Shown here: piece after piece, positions 62,269-64,000 of the stretch
Position numbering within the stretch: the first letter of the stretch is position 1
How the letters are laid out: each line of letters begins with the position of its first letter
From: Betaproteobacteria bacterium
GTDB lineage: Bacteria > Pseudomonadota > Gammaproteobacteria > Burkholderiales > CAIKXV01
NCBI GenBank assembly: GCA_021298815.1
Contig: JAJTHE010000075.1
Span: 124,001 to 188,000, forward strand
Length of the DNA stretch: 64,000 nt
Reading direction: 5' to 3'
Position numbers and translations under genes: made by a program
Notes under the pieces: generated by a model
Databases searched by the model: none
Told to the model about the DNA's origin: nothing
Seen by the model: only the letters and a program-made list of their open reading frames with translations

Positions 62269-63159
62269 ATGGATACCGCCTCGACGCCTGCGACCGAAGT
62301 CCTGCAGTCCTATCCCGGGTTCAGCATGCGGCCGCTGTCGCCGGCCCTCGGCGCGGAGGTGCGCGGGCTCGACCTGTCGAAGCCGATGCCGCGCGAGGCG
62401 CTGCGCGCGGTGCGCCAGCTGCTGTACGAGAACTGCGTGCTGCTGGTGCCCGGCCAGTCGCTCGACGAGGAGCAGCAGGTGCGCTTCGGCGAGTGCTTCG
62501 GCACGCTGGCCGCGACGCTCGGCAAGTACGCGTCGCTGCAGAAGAGCCATCCGGCGGTGATGTACGTCACCAACGAGAAGGAAGACGGCAAGTACGTCGG
62601 CGCGCTGCCCGACGGCGAGATGTACTTCCACTCGGACCGCTGCTACGTCGAGCATCCCTGCCTGTGCACGATGCTCTACGGCATCGACATCCCGTCGAAG
62701 GGCGGCGACACCTGCTTCGCCAACCAGTACAAGGCCTACGAGACGCTGCCCGAGGACGTGAAGCGGCGCATCGAAGGCCTGCAGGCGGTGCATGCCTACG
62801 AGCCGGGCTACTACTCGCAGAACGCGGTGACGCTGACGCGCATCGAGCCGTCGTCCAGTGCGCTGACCGCGGCGCATCCGATGGTGATCACGCATCCGGC
62901 CACCGGCCGCAAGGCGCTCTACGTGAACCGCCTGATGACCGCCTACATCGTCGGCATGCCGCGCGAGGAGAGCGCCGAGCTGCTCGAATGGCTGTTCGAC
63001 CACCAGGAGCAGCCGCAGTTCGTCTACGCGCACAAGTGGACGCCGGGCGACGTGGTGATCTGGGACAACCGCTGCGTGAACCATGCCCGCACCGACTTCG
63101 ACGCGGGCGAGGCGCGCAAGCTGCGGCGGGTCGTGGTCGAGACCGAGGACAGGCTGTAG
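62269..63159 (+). CDS. TauD/TfdA-type 2-oxoglutarate/Fe(II) dioxygenase
   Basis: A 296-residue non-haem iron dioxygenase. The facial triad is visible as H121-x-D123 (EMYFHSDRCY) and H272 (DNRCVNHARTDF). The N-terminal LGAEVRGLDLSKPM and MYVTNEKEDGKY segments match TauD/TfdA. Such enzymes hydroxylate taurine, phenoxyacetates or other carboxylates using 2-oxoglutarate. The substrate cannot be read from sequence. The start at 62269 has GGAG 8 bases upstream. It lies convergent to a GntR regulator and near the TPP-enzyme/selenoprotein operon, hinting at carboxylate catabolism. Confidence 0.9.
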   Translation: MDTASTPATEVLQSYPGFSMRPLSPALGAEVRGLDLSKPMPREALRAVRQLLYENCVLLVPGQSLDEEQQVRFGECFGTLAATLGKYASLQKSHPAVMYVTNEKEDGKYVGALPDGEMYFHSDRCYVEHPCLCTMLYGIDIPSKGGDTCFANQYKAYETLPEDVKRRIEGLQAVHAYEPGYYSQNAVTLTRIEPSSSALTAAHPMVITHPATGRKALYVNRLMTAYIVGMPREESAELLEWLFDHQEQPQFVYAHKWTPGDVVIWDNRCVNHARTDFDAGEARKLRRVVVETEDRL

Positions 63160-63196
63160 GCGCTGGGAAACGCCGGGGGCGCGCGAGGGCCAGACC

Positions 63197-63949
63197 TCAG
63201 CGGTCGTGGTCCGGGTCGCTCTTCCAGAGGTCCGACAGGTATTCATGCTCGCGCGTGTCGACCCATGACACGCGCGACTCCACTGGGCGATCGGCATAGG
63301 TGTAGGCGATGCGCCGGATGCGCAGCACCGGCTGGCCGGCGCGCAGGCCGAGCAGCTTCGCGATCGGCGCCGGGCAGGCGACCGCGGACAGGCGCTCGCT
63401 GCTGCGCACGACGTTGATGCCGTAATCGGCCTGGTACAGCCCGTAGATGGTGCCGGGCCGGCCCTCGAACCGCTGCCGGTCGAGGTCCGGGAACAGCGGC
63501 GCGGAGATCGAGATCTCGTCGACGATCACCGCGCGGCCGCCGAGCAGCAGCAGGTTGTCGATGCGCAGGATCGGCGCGTCGCGCTCGATGCCCAGTTCGC
63601 GCGCGACGGCAGCGCTGGCCGATCCGCGGCGGAACGCGCGCAGCATCGGCCGCGGCATCTCGCGCGGTCCGGCCGGCGCGCGGCCCGCGCCGTCGCTGCG
63701 CGGCACGACATGGAAGAAGTGGAACAGCAGCCGGTCGGCGGTGTGCGCGGCGACGAAGGTGCCGCGCCCCTGCTGGCGCACCAGGATCTTGCCCGCGACC
63801 AGTTCGTCGATCGCCTTGCGCACGGTGCCGATGGACACGCCGTACTGCAGGGCCAGCTTCGACTCGGAGGGCAGCGCCTCGCCGGGCTTCCAGCTGCCCT
63901 CGGACAGGGCGCGCGTCAGGCGGCGCTGCAGTTCGCGGTACAGCGGCAC
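63197..63949 (-). CDS. GntR-family regulator, HutC/UTRA type, probably extending past the window
   Basis: At least 250 residues. The N-terminal winged helix (PLYRELQRRLTRAL, LPSESKLALQYGVSIGTVRKAIDELV, RQQGRGTFVA) and C-terminal UTRA effector domain (ILRIDNLLLLGGRAVIVDEI, PVLRIRRIAYTYADRPVESR) are complete. A GTG at 63949 is the last in-window start, but the frame stays open to 64000, so the true start may be outside. HutC-type regulators respond to small carboxylates or amino-acid derivatives. It lies convergent with the dioxygenase gene. Confidence 0.85.
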   Translation of the reverse strand: MPLYRELQRRLTRALSEGSWKPGEALPSESKLALQYGVSIGTVRKAIDELVAGKILVRQQGRGTFVAAHTADRLLFHFFHVVPRSDGAGRAPAGPREMPRPMLRAFRRGSASAAVARELGIERDAPILRIDNLLLLGGRAVIVDEISISAPLFPDLDRQRFEGRPGTIYGLYQADYGINVVRSSERLSAVACPAPIAKLLGLRAGQPVLRIRRIAYTYADRPVESRVSWVDTREHEYLSDLWKSDPDHDR

Positions 63950-64000
63950 GGCGGAGGCACCGTCGGCATGCAGCGGCGAGGCGCCGGCCGACGAGGCAGC

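Overview
The window looks like one contiguous piece of chromosome from a high-GC Gram-negative bacterium, most probably a betaproteobacterium of the Burkholderiales type. The evidence is gene content and order: a division and cell-wall cluster (ftsW-murG-murC-murB-ddl-ftsQ-ftsA-ftsZ-lpxC), then dciA-like/M23/secA/argJ/ATPase/Nudix-TMP synthase, then yacG, zapD, coaE, pilD, pilC, then ffh and rpsP-rimM-trmD-rplS. Two Bug-type tripartite-tricarboxylate-transporter receptors fit the same group. No tRNA, rRNA, CRISPR array, insertion sequence or prophage was recognised.

Layout. 1-9.3 kb: peptidoglycan precursor and divisome genes, overlapping by 4-11 bases, ending with lpxC and a small membrane protein. 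9.3-17 kb: DciA-like protein, M23 peptidase, SecA, ArgJ, DUF815 ATPase and a Nudix/thiamine-phosphate-synthase fusion. 17-24.2 kb: an accessory block with a two-domain metallophosphoesterase, a divergent AcnA-type aconitase, a Bug receptor and an alpha/beta hydrolase coupled to yacG. 24.6-31.0 kb: a five-gene operon on the plus strand that separates yacG from zapD. It encodes a membrane GGDEF-EAL protein, a PhnD-like periplasmic binding protein, a monohaem SoxA-like cytochrome, a dihaem TsdA-like cytochrome and a SulP anion transporter. 31-40.5 kb: zapD, coaE, pilD, pilC, a CorC-type protein and a CcsA-like protein on the minus strand; ffh, yhhQ and an aminotransferase on the plus strand. 40.5-51.4 kb, all minus strand: a RES/Xre toxin-antitoxin pair with a palindromic AT-rich promoter, a SelD-associated type of FAD oxidoreductase, a large RTX protein, and an arsenosugar-type cluster (DUF3047, DUF2064, GT2, ArsS radical SAM) next to TVP38 and a MerA-like flavoprotein. 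51.4-55.6 kb: the ribosomal rpsP operon plus a repeat-rich exported protein. 55.6-64 kb: a catabolic-looking region with a TPP enzyme, a carboxymuconolactone-decarboxylase-fold protein, a Bug receptor, DUF1501 and DUF1800 proteins, a TauD-type dioxygenase and a GntR regulator running off the right edge.

The most important finding is at 57408-58016. What looks like two short reading frames is one gene interrupted by a single in-frame TGA, exactly where the second cysteine of the CxxC redox motif should be. The TGA is followed at the right distance by a stem-loop with a GGTCT apical loop, the bacterial SECIS signature. I read this as a selenocysteine-containing AhpD/CMD-fold protein. A SelD-linked type of flavoprotein in the same window is weak circumstantial support for selenium use. 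The second candidate system is the GGDEF-EAL/PhnD/cytochrome/SulP operon, which suggests c-di-GMP signalling linked to sulfur-oxyanion or related anion chemistry. All functions are inferred from sequence motifs and context only.
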